Positions 14,785-21,476 of a DNA stretch of 22,901 bases are shown one piece after another. The stretch's first letter is position 1; every line of letters begins with the position of its first letter. The DNA lies in IMG/VR virus record IMGVR_UViG_3300045973_000399, positions 1 to 22,901 of that record. One strand, written 5' to 3'. Source of the DNA: a virus. A program made the translations under genes and the position numbers. A model generated the notes under the pieces. It searched no databases. It was not told the origin of the DNA and saw nothing but the letters and a program-made list of their open reading frames with translations.

Positions 14785-15075
14785 TTATGCCCTTATCCAC
14801 AGATCACCAACCGCTGGAGAACTCGGTGCCGTCATTGACAGAGTCACCTTGGCTCCAACCACACTGGTAACTGGATTTGAAATTACGTTGATTGTGTTCT
14901 CTACTGGAACTACCGTAGTTCCACCTTCGATAGAGATTACCTGAATCGAGTTCTGCGTTGAAACAACCGCAACCCCCTCTTCGACCCCAATGACCGAGAT
15001 TGCTGGCACCAGTGACACCAGCGTGACATCTCCTTGGGAGGTCACGACATAGGTATCTTGCTCAGCAACGATCAT
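14785..15075 (-). CDS. Small beta-repeat virion protein (96 aa)
   Basis: A 96-residue protein composed mostly of 9-residue repeats, followed by VTLSMTAPSSPAVGDLWIRA. The ending resembles the start of the G-D-L-W-x-x turn found in many phage fibre proteins, here cut short. Repeats of alternating V/I residues with G, S or N turns fit a trimeric beta-prism or small beta-helix. The ATG overlaps the upstream stop (ATGA), and the stop lies 3 bases before the 868-residue fibre-like gene, so a role as its adaptor or base is plausible. Unnamed family. Confidence 0.75.
   Translation of the reverse strand: MIVAEQDTYVVTSQGDVTLVSLVPAISVIGVEEGVAVVSTQNSIQVISIEGGTTVVPVENTINVISNPVTSVVGAKVTLSMTAPSSPAVGDLWIRA
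14866..15027 (-). repeat. Six 9-residue (27-base) degenerate tandem repeats
   Basis: Residues 17-70 of the 96-residue protein align as VTLVSLVPA, ISVIGVEEG, VAVVSTQNS, IQVISIEGG, TTVVPVENT and INVISNPVT. The consensus is [VIT]-x-[VL]-[VI]-[SGP]-x-x-x-[GAST]. A weaker unit may precede (residues 8-16). The register is clear in protein but degenerate in DNA. Confidence 0.7.
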
Positions 15076-15437
15076 GATGCCGTCTTCTCCAGATTGAGGT
15101 TGCCCTCGAGGAATTTGTCGACCTTGCCATCCGCGTAGGTAACGAGCACGTCCCAGACACCCTGAGTCCAGGCCATGGCCGAGGTCTGCGCAGCCGAGAG
15201 CTCAAGCCGACAGTGCCCCTTGGTGGGCTCAGGAATCGAGGCAGTGAAGGTGAACAAGTTGGCCGTGTCGCCAATCTTGGCCTTCGCCTTGGCAGAGATT
15301 GTAGCTCCAGTCAGGTCACGTGGGGTCTGACCCGCGTCATCGACAGGCAACTTCTTGTCATAGACGTCCAGCACGTAGAAGTCGAACTGGAAGCTCGCCT
15401 TCTTGTTGATCAGTAGATTTTTGGCGCCTGCTTGCAT
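15072..15437 (-). CDS. Virion-associated protein, BppU/fibre-adaptor-like (121 aa)
   Basis: A 121-residue beta protein: KKASFQFDFYVLDVYDKKLP, then PRDLTGATISAKAKAKIGD, FTFTASIPEPTKGHCRLELS, TSAMAWTQGVWDVLVTYADG and KFLEGNLNLEKTAS. This order (D-L-T-G-A-x-I, G-x-x-x-L-x-L-S, W-D-V-x-V-x-x-x-D-G, F-L-x-G) matches small immunoglobulin-like phage proteins encoded beside fibre genes, which I recall as adaptor or baseplate-upper-like domains. The start shares one base with the upstream stop (TAATG), with AGGAG upstream. It is probably a mount for fibres of this cassette; that role is inferred. Confidence 0.7.
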   Translation of the reverse strand: MQAGAKNLLINKKASFQFDFYVLDVYDKKLPVDDAGQTPRDLTGATISAKAKAKIGDTANLFTFTASIPEPTKGHCRLELSAAQTSAMAWTQGVWDVLVTYADGKVDKFLEGNLNLEKTAS

Positions 15438-16012
15438 TATTCGAACTCCTGTACAATGAACTTGAGCTTCACCTCAGCTGAGTTACCAACAGAGCTGCCC
15501 TTGTTGACACGGGTCTGGGTAACGAGGTAGTTGGTGTAGAGAGGAATACCCGCGGTAAGCGTGTAGCTGGGCTGCCGAGTGAAGGCGAGATGTGGACCAC
15601 CGACAGAGAGACAGGGCCAAACTTCGGGAGACATGACGGTGCCATCTTGCTTGACGAGCCAGATCATGTTCCCTTGGTAGGAATCAGTCGGCTCAGCGTA
15701 GTCACTAGCCAGTGCGTAGAAGACCTGAACGCCATCTGCCTCGCCTGCTGTTTCCATCGAGATTTGAATGTGCAGGTTCTTTACCTTCTCGCCATCACCG
15801 GTAATCTTGAAGAAGGTGTACACGGGATAGGACAGGTCTTGAGCACCAGCATCAACTGGGCGAACAAGCGAGGCAGAGCTCGTTTCCTTGGTGGGGTAGT
15901 ACTCAACCAGATAGACACCCGAGTTCTTCATGTTGAAGTTCACGACCTCAATCGGAGTGCCACGACCAGAGATTACCGGTCCCTCGTCTCGATACATGGT
16001 GATGTCGATCAT
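15437..16012 (-). CDS. Virion-associated protein of unknown family (191 aa)
   Basis: A 191-residue beta-rich protein beginning MIDITMYRDEGPVISGRGTP, with a jelly-roll-like run of strands: SGVYLVEYYPTKETSS, YPVYTFFKITGDGEKVKNLH, and SAEVKLKFIVQEFE at the end. I do not recognise a named family. It is ATGA-coupled to the head-tail adaptor gene upstream and TAATG-coupled downstream, at the head of the fibre-like cassette, so it may be the piece that links the cassette's products to the neck or capsid. No signal peptide or membrane segment is seen. Confidence 0.65.
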   Translation of the reverse strand: MIDITMYRDEGPVISGRGTPIEVVNFNMKNSGVYLVEYYPTKETSSASLVRPVDAGAQDLSYPVYTFFKITGDGEKVKNLHIQISMETAGEADGVQVFYALASDYAEPTDSYQGNMIWLVKQDGTVMSPEVWPCLSVGGPHLAFTRQPSYTLTAGIPLYTNYLVTQTRVNKGSSVGNSAEVKLKFIVQEFE

Positions 16013-16521
16013 AGACGCATGCTCAGTGAGCGAGCACCTGAGACATCGGAGGTACCGAGGTAGATGCCAGTGCCCATCGAGGAGAGCAACTCAGCAACCT
16101 GCTTCGGCATGTCCAGTGGACCCTTCTTGGCGGTGACCTTGAGTGGACCTGCCTCGAGACTGGTCAGTTGACCGAGGTCTACATCGGAGAAGTAGCGGTC
16201 TTCCTCAGTCCAGTACCAGATGGCGAGCTCACAGGCTGCTTGCTGAACTTTCGCTGGAACCACTGAGGTCGAGTAGGAAGTTCCCTCGTCATCGTAGATT
16301 CCACGACGAGGCCAAAGAAGGGGCTGCAAACGGGAGGTCTTCAACCCACCGTACTTGAAGGTCTCGAGCATGTTTGATGCGCGAACCAGCAGAGATTCCT
16401 TCTTTGGCTCGTCAAAGTCAGCCCAAGCTTCAGCGCCAAACCTCAATGAGAAGTACGTGTCTGCATACGCCACATCGGTGTAGCAGTTCATTGTTGGGCT
16501 CGTGGGAGTTGCGTCAATCAT
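16009..16521 (-). CDS. Head-tail adaptor (DnaT-like/Ad1-type connector)
   Basis: A 170-residue protein fitting the phage adaptor group often labelled DnaT-like ssDNA-binding: NCYTDVAYADTYFSLRFGAE, A-W, then LVRASNMLETFKYGGLKT, LQPLLWPRRGIYDDEG, and VPAKVQQAACELAIWYW. The conserved cues are N-x-Y, A-D-x-Y-F, R-A-x-x-x-L, Q-x-L-x-W-P-R and P-x-x-V-x-x-A-x-x-E-L-A. These proteins form the ring directly below the portal; the DNA-binding label is a misnomer in most phages. The last 50 residues are probably a flexible tail. GGAG precedes the ATG. The gene lies in the usual place after the capsid gene. Confidence 0.8.
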   Translation of the reverse strand: MIDATPTSPTMNCYTDVAYADTYFSLRFGAEAWADFDEPKKESLLVRASNMLETFKYGGLKTSRLQPLLWPRRGIYDDEGTSYSTSVVPAKVQQAACELAIWYWTEEDRYFSDVDLGQLTSLEAGPLKVTAKKGPLDMPKQVAELLSSMGTGIYLGTSDVSGARSLSMRL

Positions 16522-16705
16522 TCTTTATCTCCAAGATGCGGTCCTTGAATATCTTGGCCTCATCCGCGTTCAGGTAGAGCTGGTCACCGCGTTGTGCCGA
16601 GATCTGCCTTGTGCTGATGAAACCGTGTATCCTGTCCGTGATCACAAAGAGACGTCTGCCTTGCGCATCCATCAACTTGACCACGGGAGTAGACTGCTTC
16701 CTCAT
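16514..16705 (-). CDS. Small protein of unknown function between capsid and adaptor genes
   Basis: A 63-residue basic protein (MRKQSTPVVKLMDAQGRRLF at the start, then RGDQLYLNADEAKIFKDRIL). The G-D-x-hydrophobic-x-x-x-x-E pattern near the C-terminus resembles that of the 64-residue gene at 8570-8376, suggesting that both belong to one class of small head-tail region proteins. The GAGGT before the start lies between the CTAAATA motif and the ATG. The gene overlaps the adaptor gene by 8 bases. Function unknown. Confidence 0.65.
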   Translation of the reverse strand: MRKQSTPVVKLMDAQGRRLFVITDRIHGFISTRQISAQRGDQLYLNADEAKIFKDRILEIKND

Positions 16706-16718
16706 CGTTAGGTACCTC

Positions 16719-16725
16719 TATTTAG
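16719..16725 (-). promoter_or_regulatory. CTAAATA motif downstream of the capsid terminator
   Basis: Minus-strand CCACTAAATAGAGG, just after the capsid terminator and 13 bases before the next ATG. This is a logical place for a promoter that restarts transcription. With a T4-like start position, however, the transcript would lack the GAGGT ribosome site. The promoter role is a hypothesis. Confidence 0.4.
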
Positions 16726-16736
16726 TGGTTTCCAGG

Positions 16737-16765
16737 CAAAAGAAAGGGCCCTCTTTCGAGAGCCC
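16737..16765 (-). terminator. Strong hairpin terminator after the major capsid gene
   Basis: Minus-strand arms GGGCTCTC and GAGGGCCC form eight pairs (one G-T) around a GAAA loop and are followed by TTTCTTTT. It begins 23 bases after the capsid stop codon. It would cap the abundant capsid transcript and reduce expression of the downstream connector genes. Confidence 0.9.
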
Positions 16766-16767
16766 TC

Positions 16768-16780
16768 AGGGATTAACCCT
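16768..16780 (-). repeat. Shared 3'-UTR element AGGGTTAATCCCT (copy 2)
   Basis: This lies between the major capsid stop codon and its terminator, matching at 12 of 13 bases the element in the same position after the tail tube gene. Its short arms AGGG/CCCT could form a small hairpin upstream of the terminator. Function unknown. Confidence 0.6.
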
Positions 16781-16788
16781 TAACCTGC

Positions 16789-17712
16789 TTAGTTCGCACC
16801 AACTGACGAAGAAGTCAGGGTCGTCCAGACAGCATCGGTGTCGATGAGGCCGAACTTGAACACACCATGCCAGCCCATGTTGACGAAGCGGTTCAGCTTG
16901 TCGTTCTGGGTGATGACCATGCCAGGAGCCTTCGAAGTAGCCATGCCCAGGCCGTTGAAGCCCAAGAACGAGGACTTGTAGGCATCCACCGTACCTGCAC
17001 CAGCCTGGTCGGCAAATGCGCAGTCGTTGTTGCGGATGATGATGAAGCCCTTGTACACGCCAACTTCGTTGTTGAGCGCGGTTGCTGGATCAGCATACTT
17101 GACGACATCGGTCCAGTCACCAGCAGAAGCGGCAGCACGGAGGTCCGTGATCACGTCATCGTGCATGAAGGCAACGTACAGGCCATTGCGGACAAACGGG
17201 ATGGAGGCACGAGCCATCTTGTTGTAGACCTTGTTGAGCAGCGCGCCAGTCATGACGTCAGCAGCCAACAGGCCGGCTTCGGTACCAGCGCCTGGGATCA
17301 GGACATTGGCAGAAGTTTCAAGAGTGCGAGTAGCCAGCACGTTCATCGTCTTGGCAACGTTGTCACCAACGAGGCGAGCAACTGCGAGGTCAACCTTGCC
17401 ACCGGTCTGCAGCGAGGCGAGAGCGGTAGTCGTCACAACCTTGCCGTACTCGACAGGAGTGAGGATGATCTGCGAGTCCGTGACTTCAGCAGAGGTCACG
17501 TCTTCAGTTTCGGTCAGAGGCGTGATGGCAGCAGCCAGCTTGCCATACTTCGGGAACTGGATCGACACAGCACCAATGTTGGCACGGTACTGGACGAATG
17601 GGGTCATGACATCGCCTTGCTCGGCAGCAACGATGAATCCGGCATCATAGGCCTGGATAACGCTGTTGTCGACTGAGGTGACAGTCGTCATTACGGTAGT
17701 GAAATCAGCCAT
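16789..17712 (-). CDS. Major capsid protein (HK97 fold, N4 gp56/P22-coat-like)
   Basis: A 307-residue protein with the composition of a capsid subunit, rich in A, V, T and G. Cues are IVAAEQGDVMTPFVQYRANI, VSIQFPKYGKLAAAITPL, ITLTPVEYGK-like strand ILTPVEYGKVVTTTALASLQ, a spine helix LAVARLVGDNVAKTMNVLAT, and FVRNGLYVAFMHDDVITDLR with YKGFIIIRNNDC. Family membership is inferred from this pattern, and the order scaffold then capsid is strong support. The ATG has a good AAAGGAG site 7-8 bases upstream. A strong terminator follows. No protease gene is seen nearby and the N-terminus is short, so capsid maturation probably uses the separate scaffold. Confidence 0.9.
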   Translation of the reverse strand: MADFTTVMTTVTSVDNSVIQAYDAGFIVAAEQGDVMTPFVQYRANIGAVSIQFPKYGKLAAAITPLTETEDVTSAEVTDSQIILTPVEYGKVVTTTALASLQTGGKVDLAVARLVGDNVAKTMNVLATRTLETSANVLIPGAGTEAGLLAADVMTGALLNKVYNKMARASIPFVRNGLYVAFMHDDVITDLRAAASAGDWTDVVKYADPATALNNEVGVYKGFIIIRNNDCAFADQAGAGTVDAYKSSFLGFNGLGMATSKAPGMVITQNDKLNRFVNMGWHGVFKFGLIDTDAVWTTLTSSSVGAN

Positions 17713-17731
17713 TTAGCTGCTCCTTTGTGAG

Positions 17732-18325
17732 TTACTTGCGATACTTCTTCAGCACTGCTTCGATAGCACCGTAGGGATCTTTCGCCTTACGGGCTGCTTG
17801 CAATTCCGTCTCGAAGGCATCCTGCGTCCTAGTGTCCGCAGCACGCTTTACGTCTGGGACCTGTGAAGTGCCTGTAGTAGGCGTAGAGTTCCCCTTTTTT
17901 GGGTCTTCTTGTGCCTCCGTAAACAGGTACGGGTCGCTGGCCTTGACGGCATTGATCATCTCGGCAACGCTCTCTAGGACAATTTGTCCATCGTCACCAA
18001 ACTTGATTTTGGCCTGATCTAGAAGCTTCTGCACGGTTGTTGGATTTCGAGCACCTGATGCTACCAAGGCGGTGGTTACATGAGTGTCTACTTCCTTCTT
18101 GCGTACAGTCTCCTTGAATCCAGTGAACTCCTCATAGAGCTTTGACTTCTCAGCAGTGATGCTGGCAAGTTCTCCACGAAGGGTCTTCAGGATCTCAGAA
18201 TCCTTACCAAGTTCACGCAGCTTCTGCTTCAACTGGTCTCGTTCTGCAACGATACTGGCCAATTGGTCATCTGCGCTAGTCTGTTGGGTCTGGTCGACGG
18301 TACCAGTGTGGTCTACATTCGTCAT
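17732..18325 (-). CDS. Capsid scaffold protein
   Basis: A 197-residue, highly charged protein: a Q/T-rich start, a coiled coil at about 25-75 (ASIVAERDQLKQKLRELGKD and onward), a segment with VRKKEVDTHVTTALVASGAR and LLDQAKIKFGDDGQ, a disordered linker (KKGNSTPTTGTSQVPD), and a basic C-terminal helix (ELQAARKAKDPYGAIEAVLK, then KYRK). Basic C-terminal helices bind coat protein in known scaffolds. It lies 19 bases upstream of the capsid gene, as in DUF4355-type scaffolds. The ribosome site is AGGAG, about 11 bases from the ATG. Confidence 0.87.
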   Translation of the reverse strand: MTNVDHTGTVDQTQQTSADDQLASIVAERDQLKQKLRELGKDSEILKTLRGELASITAEKSKLYEEFTGFKETVRKKEVDTHVTTALVASGARNPTTVQKLLDQAKIKFGDDGQIVLESVAEMINAVKASDPYLFTEAQEDPKKGNSTPTTGTSQVPDVKRAADTRTQDAFETELQAARKAKDPYGAIEAVLKKYRK

Positions 18326-18389
18326 GACGACGGGGTCTCCTGTCCGGGAAGTATTGGGATGAGTATTAAGGCGATTGCTCGCGTGAATC

Positions 18390-18396
18390 TATTTAG
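18390..18396 (-). promoter_or_regulatory. CTAAATA motif upstream of the scaffold and capsid genes
   Basis: Minus-strand TTCACTAAATAGATTCACG in the 77-base gap before the scaffold gene, with 64 bases between the motif and the scaffold ATG. It is the best-placed copy for a late promoter: a normal leader with a ribosome site would follow. There is no recognisable -35 box at 16-18 bases, as would be expected for a T4-type late promoter. Confidence 0.45.
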
Positions 18397-18402
18397 TGAA
18401 AT

Positions 18403-18675
18403 TCAACCTACGATGGAGGGAAGTTGTGCCAAAAGAGGTCCCGTCATCCCATCTGGTGCTTGGTCTGACCAGCCCTCATCGAGATAGGACGCGTACTCAG
18501 TATCATTCGTGAAGGTCGTCTCCTCGACATCGAAGTCCATCTCCCACGAGTCTCGACAAAGGCCGGTATCGACAGGTGTCAGGTCCTTCAAGGTAGAGAG
18601 CACCTCGTCACAGATGTCAGCCCACCGGTCCTCATCGAACCTGGTGTTCTGGAGAGTGAGCGAGATGCCAGGCAA
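18403..18675 (-). CDS. HK97-gp10-like protein with TTG start
   Basis: A 90-residue protein with gp10-family cues: DEVLSTLKDLTPVDTGLCRD, S-W, a strand with E-E-T-T-F-T-N-D, TEYASYLDEGWSDQAPDGMT, and a C-terminal helix. The family's T-P-V-D-T-G-x-x-R-x-S-W and Y-A-x-Y-L-x-x-G marks are present. The start codon is TTG, 9 bases after an AAGGTG ribosome site and just after the portal stop; no ATG lies in this position. Such proteins normally act at the neck (tail completion), but here the gene stands between portal and scaffold. The family assignment is from motifs. Confidence 0.72.
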   Translation of the reverse strand: MPGISLTLQNTRFDEDRWADICDEVLSTLKDLTPVDTGLCRDSWEMDFDVEETTFTNDTEYASYLDEGWSDQAPDGMTGPLLAQLPSIVG

Positions 18676-18676
18676 G

Positions 18677-20089
18677 TTACACCTTGACTACCGTGGCCAC
18701 AGTGCCCGTGGTAGGTGAACGATTGGGTGTGGCCGGAGCCTCAGCATCAATCTCGATGATCTTCGCCTCTGCCTCAGCACGAGACATGCCCTTGACTTCC
18801 ATGAAGTAGTCAACGCGTGAAGCGCGTCGCTCCTGAATCCTGCGTGACCAGACTTCCTCAGTTGCCTTCTCATCGATGGGAAGATCGGGAGGAGCGAACT
18901 TGACGTAGAGAGTCGACTCAGCAGGAAGCGAGATCCCATTGAAGATGGCGATGATCTTGATGACCTCATAGAGACGCTTGAAGCCGGCTTCCATCATGCG
19001 CTGACGGGACTTGCGAAGCTCGAGGTTCTGCAGTTCCTCAACGATGAGCTTGAAGCCGCTGTCTGCCTTCGAGCCCTGGCCATCGAGCTTGATGTTCACT
19101 GACCAGTCGCCAGCAAAGTCAGCCACCCACTTGTTGACCATCTGGTCAAGCGGCATCAGGTTGACATCCGGCTTCTTGTAGTCCAGATAGACGGTGTCGC
19201 CATTGGTCTCGACTGCAACCACGGTGCCTGGTCCACCCACAAATCCGGGGTCTGAAGATGGCACCCACCGCGGAAGCTTCTCGTCAGGAAACTGCTCCAC
19301 AGTCATCTGCTGTCCAGTGCCACCTTGGATGATGGCATTCGTGAACAGGGTTGGCTGCTTGTTCCAGGCAGAGGCGTACTCAGAATCCGTCAGGTGCAGG
19401 TTGTAGATGTCGTTGATCTCAATCAAGTCCATCGGAATCTCGTTCCACGCGTCATCTCGAGGGATGTTGGTGTCGTGGAACATGGCAGCAGGGATGATGC
19501 CATACGGATTGGGCTGAGGATTCGAGAGAGTCTCGTTTCCTGACTCATCGACCAGCAGGTCCTGGACCAACTCAGGAGTCCAGATGCGATAGGTGTCACC
19601 CTGCTCGGTCTCACCCGTCTCGTAGATCAGGGTCGTCATCTGCTTGAAGTCGTCAATCGCCACCGCGCTGTTGTGCTGGTCGAGCATCTCGAGCACCCAC
19701 TGGTTCCGCTCTGGTGAGTACTGGACAAGGACCATGGCTGACTTGAGCATGCGCAGACCAACGTCAAAGTTTGTGAAGAACTCGACCCAGTCAGCGGAGT
19801 CAAGGACATCAAGCACGACCTGGCCTGCCACATCATCGGGAGAAGTCGACTGCTTGGTAGAGTAGACGTTGATTGTCGGTGCCTTGCCGTTGAAGAGGAG
19901 ACCGCTCTTGTCAGCGATCATCTTGACGATGTTGCGGGCACGAGGAATGAGCCCCTTCTTGAGAGCATTCTTGCGATGGGTCTGGAGGAACTTCATGAGG
20001 TGTTCCTTGGACTCTCCATCGTAGTAGTCCCAAACGCAGTCGGCCTTGCACTTGTCGTCCTGGTCGAACATGTCCATGAATTTTGCCAT
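18677..20089 (-). CDS. Portal protein
   Basis: A 470-residue protein that would form the dodecameric DNA portal. The start has WDYYDGESKEHLMKFL, a basic helix, then ARNIVKMIADKSGLLFNGK, the usual portal opening (Y-x-G ... R-x-I-V-x-x-x-A-x-x). The middle has NPYGIIPAAMFHDTN and LIEINDIYNLHLTDSEYASA, and the end has the long helix LELRKSRQRMMEAGFKRLYE with a YVKFAPPDLPIDEKATEEVW segment (P-x-D ... E clip and crown region). The length fits SPP1-type portals. The ATG shares one base with the large terminase stop (TGATG), and AAGGAG lies 8 bases upstream. Confidence 0.9.
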   Translation of the reverse strand: MAKFMDMFDQDDKCKADCVWDYYDGESKEHLMKFLQTHRKNALKKGLIPRARNIVKMIADKSGLLFNGKAPTINVYSTKQSTSPDDVAGQVVLDVLDSADWVEFFTNFDVGLRMLKSAMVLVQYSPERNQWVLEMLDQHNSAVAIDDFKQMTTLIYETGETEQGDTYRIWTPELVQDLLVDESGNETLSNPQPNPYGIIPAAMFHDTNIPRDDAWNEIPMDLIEINDIYNLHLTDSEYASAWNKQPTLFTNAIIQGGTGQQMTVEQFPDEKLPRWVPSSDPGFVGGPGTVVAVETNGDTVYLDYKKPDVNLMPLDQMVNKWVADFAGDWSVNIKLDGQGSKADSGFKLIVEELQNLELRKSRQRMMEAGFKRLYEVIKIIAIFNGISLPAESTLYVKFAPPDLPIDEKATEEVWSRRIQERRASRVDYFMEVKGMSRAEAEAKIIEIDAEAPATPNRSPTTGTVATVVKV

Positions 20090-21360
20090 CAGTGGCTCCT
20101 TAGCGTTGCTTTGCTTGTTAGCGGGTAGAGCTTGTGCACCAGGTAACCGGCCGCATCCAAGCAGTGATCGATGTTGTTTGATTTGTCTGGTAGTCCATCA
20201 ATCCACGACTGGCGTTCAAGATTCTCAGTGTAGGTAGGACAGAGCTTCGTATTTAGGCGATATCTGCGCTCTCCGGCTGCGTTGAGAAACATCGCGTTCA
20301 TGGAGTTGATGCGGTCACCCACCCCTGGATTGGATGGATCAACGATGACCTTGAAGCCCGCTTGACGGAGGAGGGAGTGACTGGTATCGACCCCTGCTGG
20401 ATTGCGGTTCTTACCACTCGCATCGGGATAGACGAGGATGGGTCGAGTTGGGTACTTGGCCTTGATGGCCGCAATCATGGCCTTGGTATCGAGCAGGTCA
20501 ATGAACTCATCAACCGCGTAGGGAAGACCGTCCTTGACGATGTGGCTCACCGCGGCCATGTGCCCGATGTTGAAGTCCATGCCGATGTGGGCTGGCTCGT
20601 GTCTGGCGACATCGTTGATGGTGTAGTTGGTGTGGTTTTGATTTCGGTCAAAGCAGGAGTAGACCGTGTGGCTGAAGATGTTGGCGAATTCCCCGTTGAC
20701 GTAGGCTGCCTGCTTGTTGGCAGGGATGTTGGCCAACCGAGATTCGATGTAGCCCTTGGGAAGGAGGAAGTTGTCCGTCATCTTGACGTGCCAGATCTTG
20801 GTCCTGTCGCTCCTCTCCTTGACGAAGCGCTGGTACATGAAGGCGTAGCCCTCAGGAGTCGAGACAGCAAACTGGATGGCTCGCTCATCTTCAGACAGGC
20901 GGTTGCCCAGCTCGAGGAAGGCGTTGTAGGCCATGTCGGCAGATCGACACAGGTCCGCCTCGTCAAATCCGCCCCAGGCCAGAGACATACCGTTCATGCG
21001 GGTGTAGTTCTCAGCAGAGACGTTGAGCCAGATACGAGAGATCTTGCTACCTACCTTAATGTCGATGTAGTCCACGTAGGTATTCGTCAGTCTCTCAGCA
21101 TCGTATTCGAGCCCGGTAGTAGGCAGGATTCTCCTCAAGATGGGCACGATGTTGCGCTGGTTCATACCAGCGATGGGCGAGATGATGACCCCGTGCTTCC
21201 CAGGAAACCAGGTAGTGGCACATATGAGCGCCTTCCACGTGAGTGCCTCGGACTTTCCTGCTCGATAGCCGCCCACAAATCCCTGGATAGGGGTGTCCCG
21301 GTCCATGACGAAGGGGACCTGGTGTGGCATGAGGGTAGGACGAAGTTGCAGGTATCTCAT
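20089..21360 (-). CDS. Terminase large subunit
   Basis: A 423-residue DNA-packaging ATPase and nuclease. Residues 30-37 give the Walker A motif (GGYRAGKS), and LAWGGFDEAD gives the Walker B motif with D133 and E134. FAVSTPEG (about 164-171) is the coupling motif. The nuclease has aspartates at 262 (IGMDFNIG), 313 (VYPDASG), and 398 and/or 402 (NIDHCLDAAG). The length is normal for a full enzyme. The ATG at 21360 overlaps a micro-ORF stop and has no ribosome site, so translation appears to depend on coupling. A CTAAATA inside (20250-20256) is in coding sequence. Confidence 0.95.
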   Translation of the reverse strand: MRYLQLRPTLMPHQVPFVMDRDTPIQGFVGGYRAGKSEALTWKALICATTWFPGKHGVIISPIAGMNQRNIVPILRRILPTTGLEYDAERLTNTYVDYIDIKVGSKISRIWLNVSAENYTRMNGMSLAWGGFDEADLCRSADMAYNAFLELGNRLSEDERAIQFAVSTPEGYAFMYQRFVKERSDRTKIWHVKMTDNFLLPKGYIESRLANIPANKQAAYVNGEFANIFSHTVYSCFDRNQNHTNYTINDVARHEPAHIGMDFNIGHMAAVSHIVKDGLPYAVDEFIDLLDTKAMIAAIKAKYPTRPILVYPDASGKNRNPAGVDTSHSLLRQAGFKVIVDPSNPGVGDRINSMNAMFLNAAGERRYRLNTKLCPTYTENLERQSWIDGLPDKSNNIDHCLDAAGYLVHKLYPLTSKATLRSH

Positions 21361-21476
21361 AGGATGGGGGCAGAGGTGCCCTTCATGGCGGTGTCTGGCT
21401 CACTATTCGTGGTAGGACCCCTCAGGCTTGCGCCCTGGACTGGCTCAACCAGCCTCACCTCTGCTATTCGTGTCAT
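21357..21476 (-). CDS. Micro-ORF (39 aa) coupling into the large terminase
   Basis: A 39-residue frame (MTRIAEVRLVEPVQGASLRG at the start, ending MKGTSAPIL). It fills the gap between the 79-residue gene and the large terminase and overlaps both by ATGA. The terminase ATG has no Shine-Dalgarno sequence upstream, so ribosomes probably arrive through this frame. It could encode a real peptide or be a leader that meters terminase synthesis. The sequence has no family I know. A direct repeat, CACGAATAG, occurs twice within it. Confidence 0.55.
   Translation of the reverse strand: MTRIAEVRLVEPVQGASLRGPTTNSEPDTAMKGTSAPIL

Noticed and set aside
21403-21470. Direct repeat CACGAATAG in the micro-ORF as a packaging (cos/pac) site.
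   Set aside because: Two 9-base copies near the terminase genes are suggestive, but there is no further symmetry or third copy to support a cleavage or binding site.
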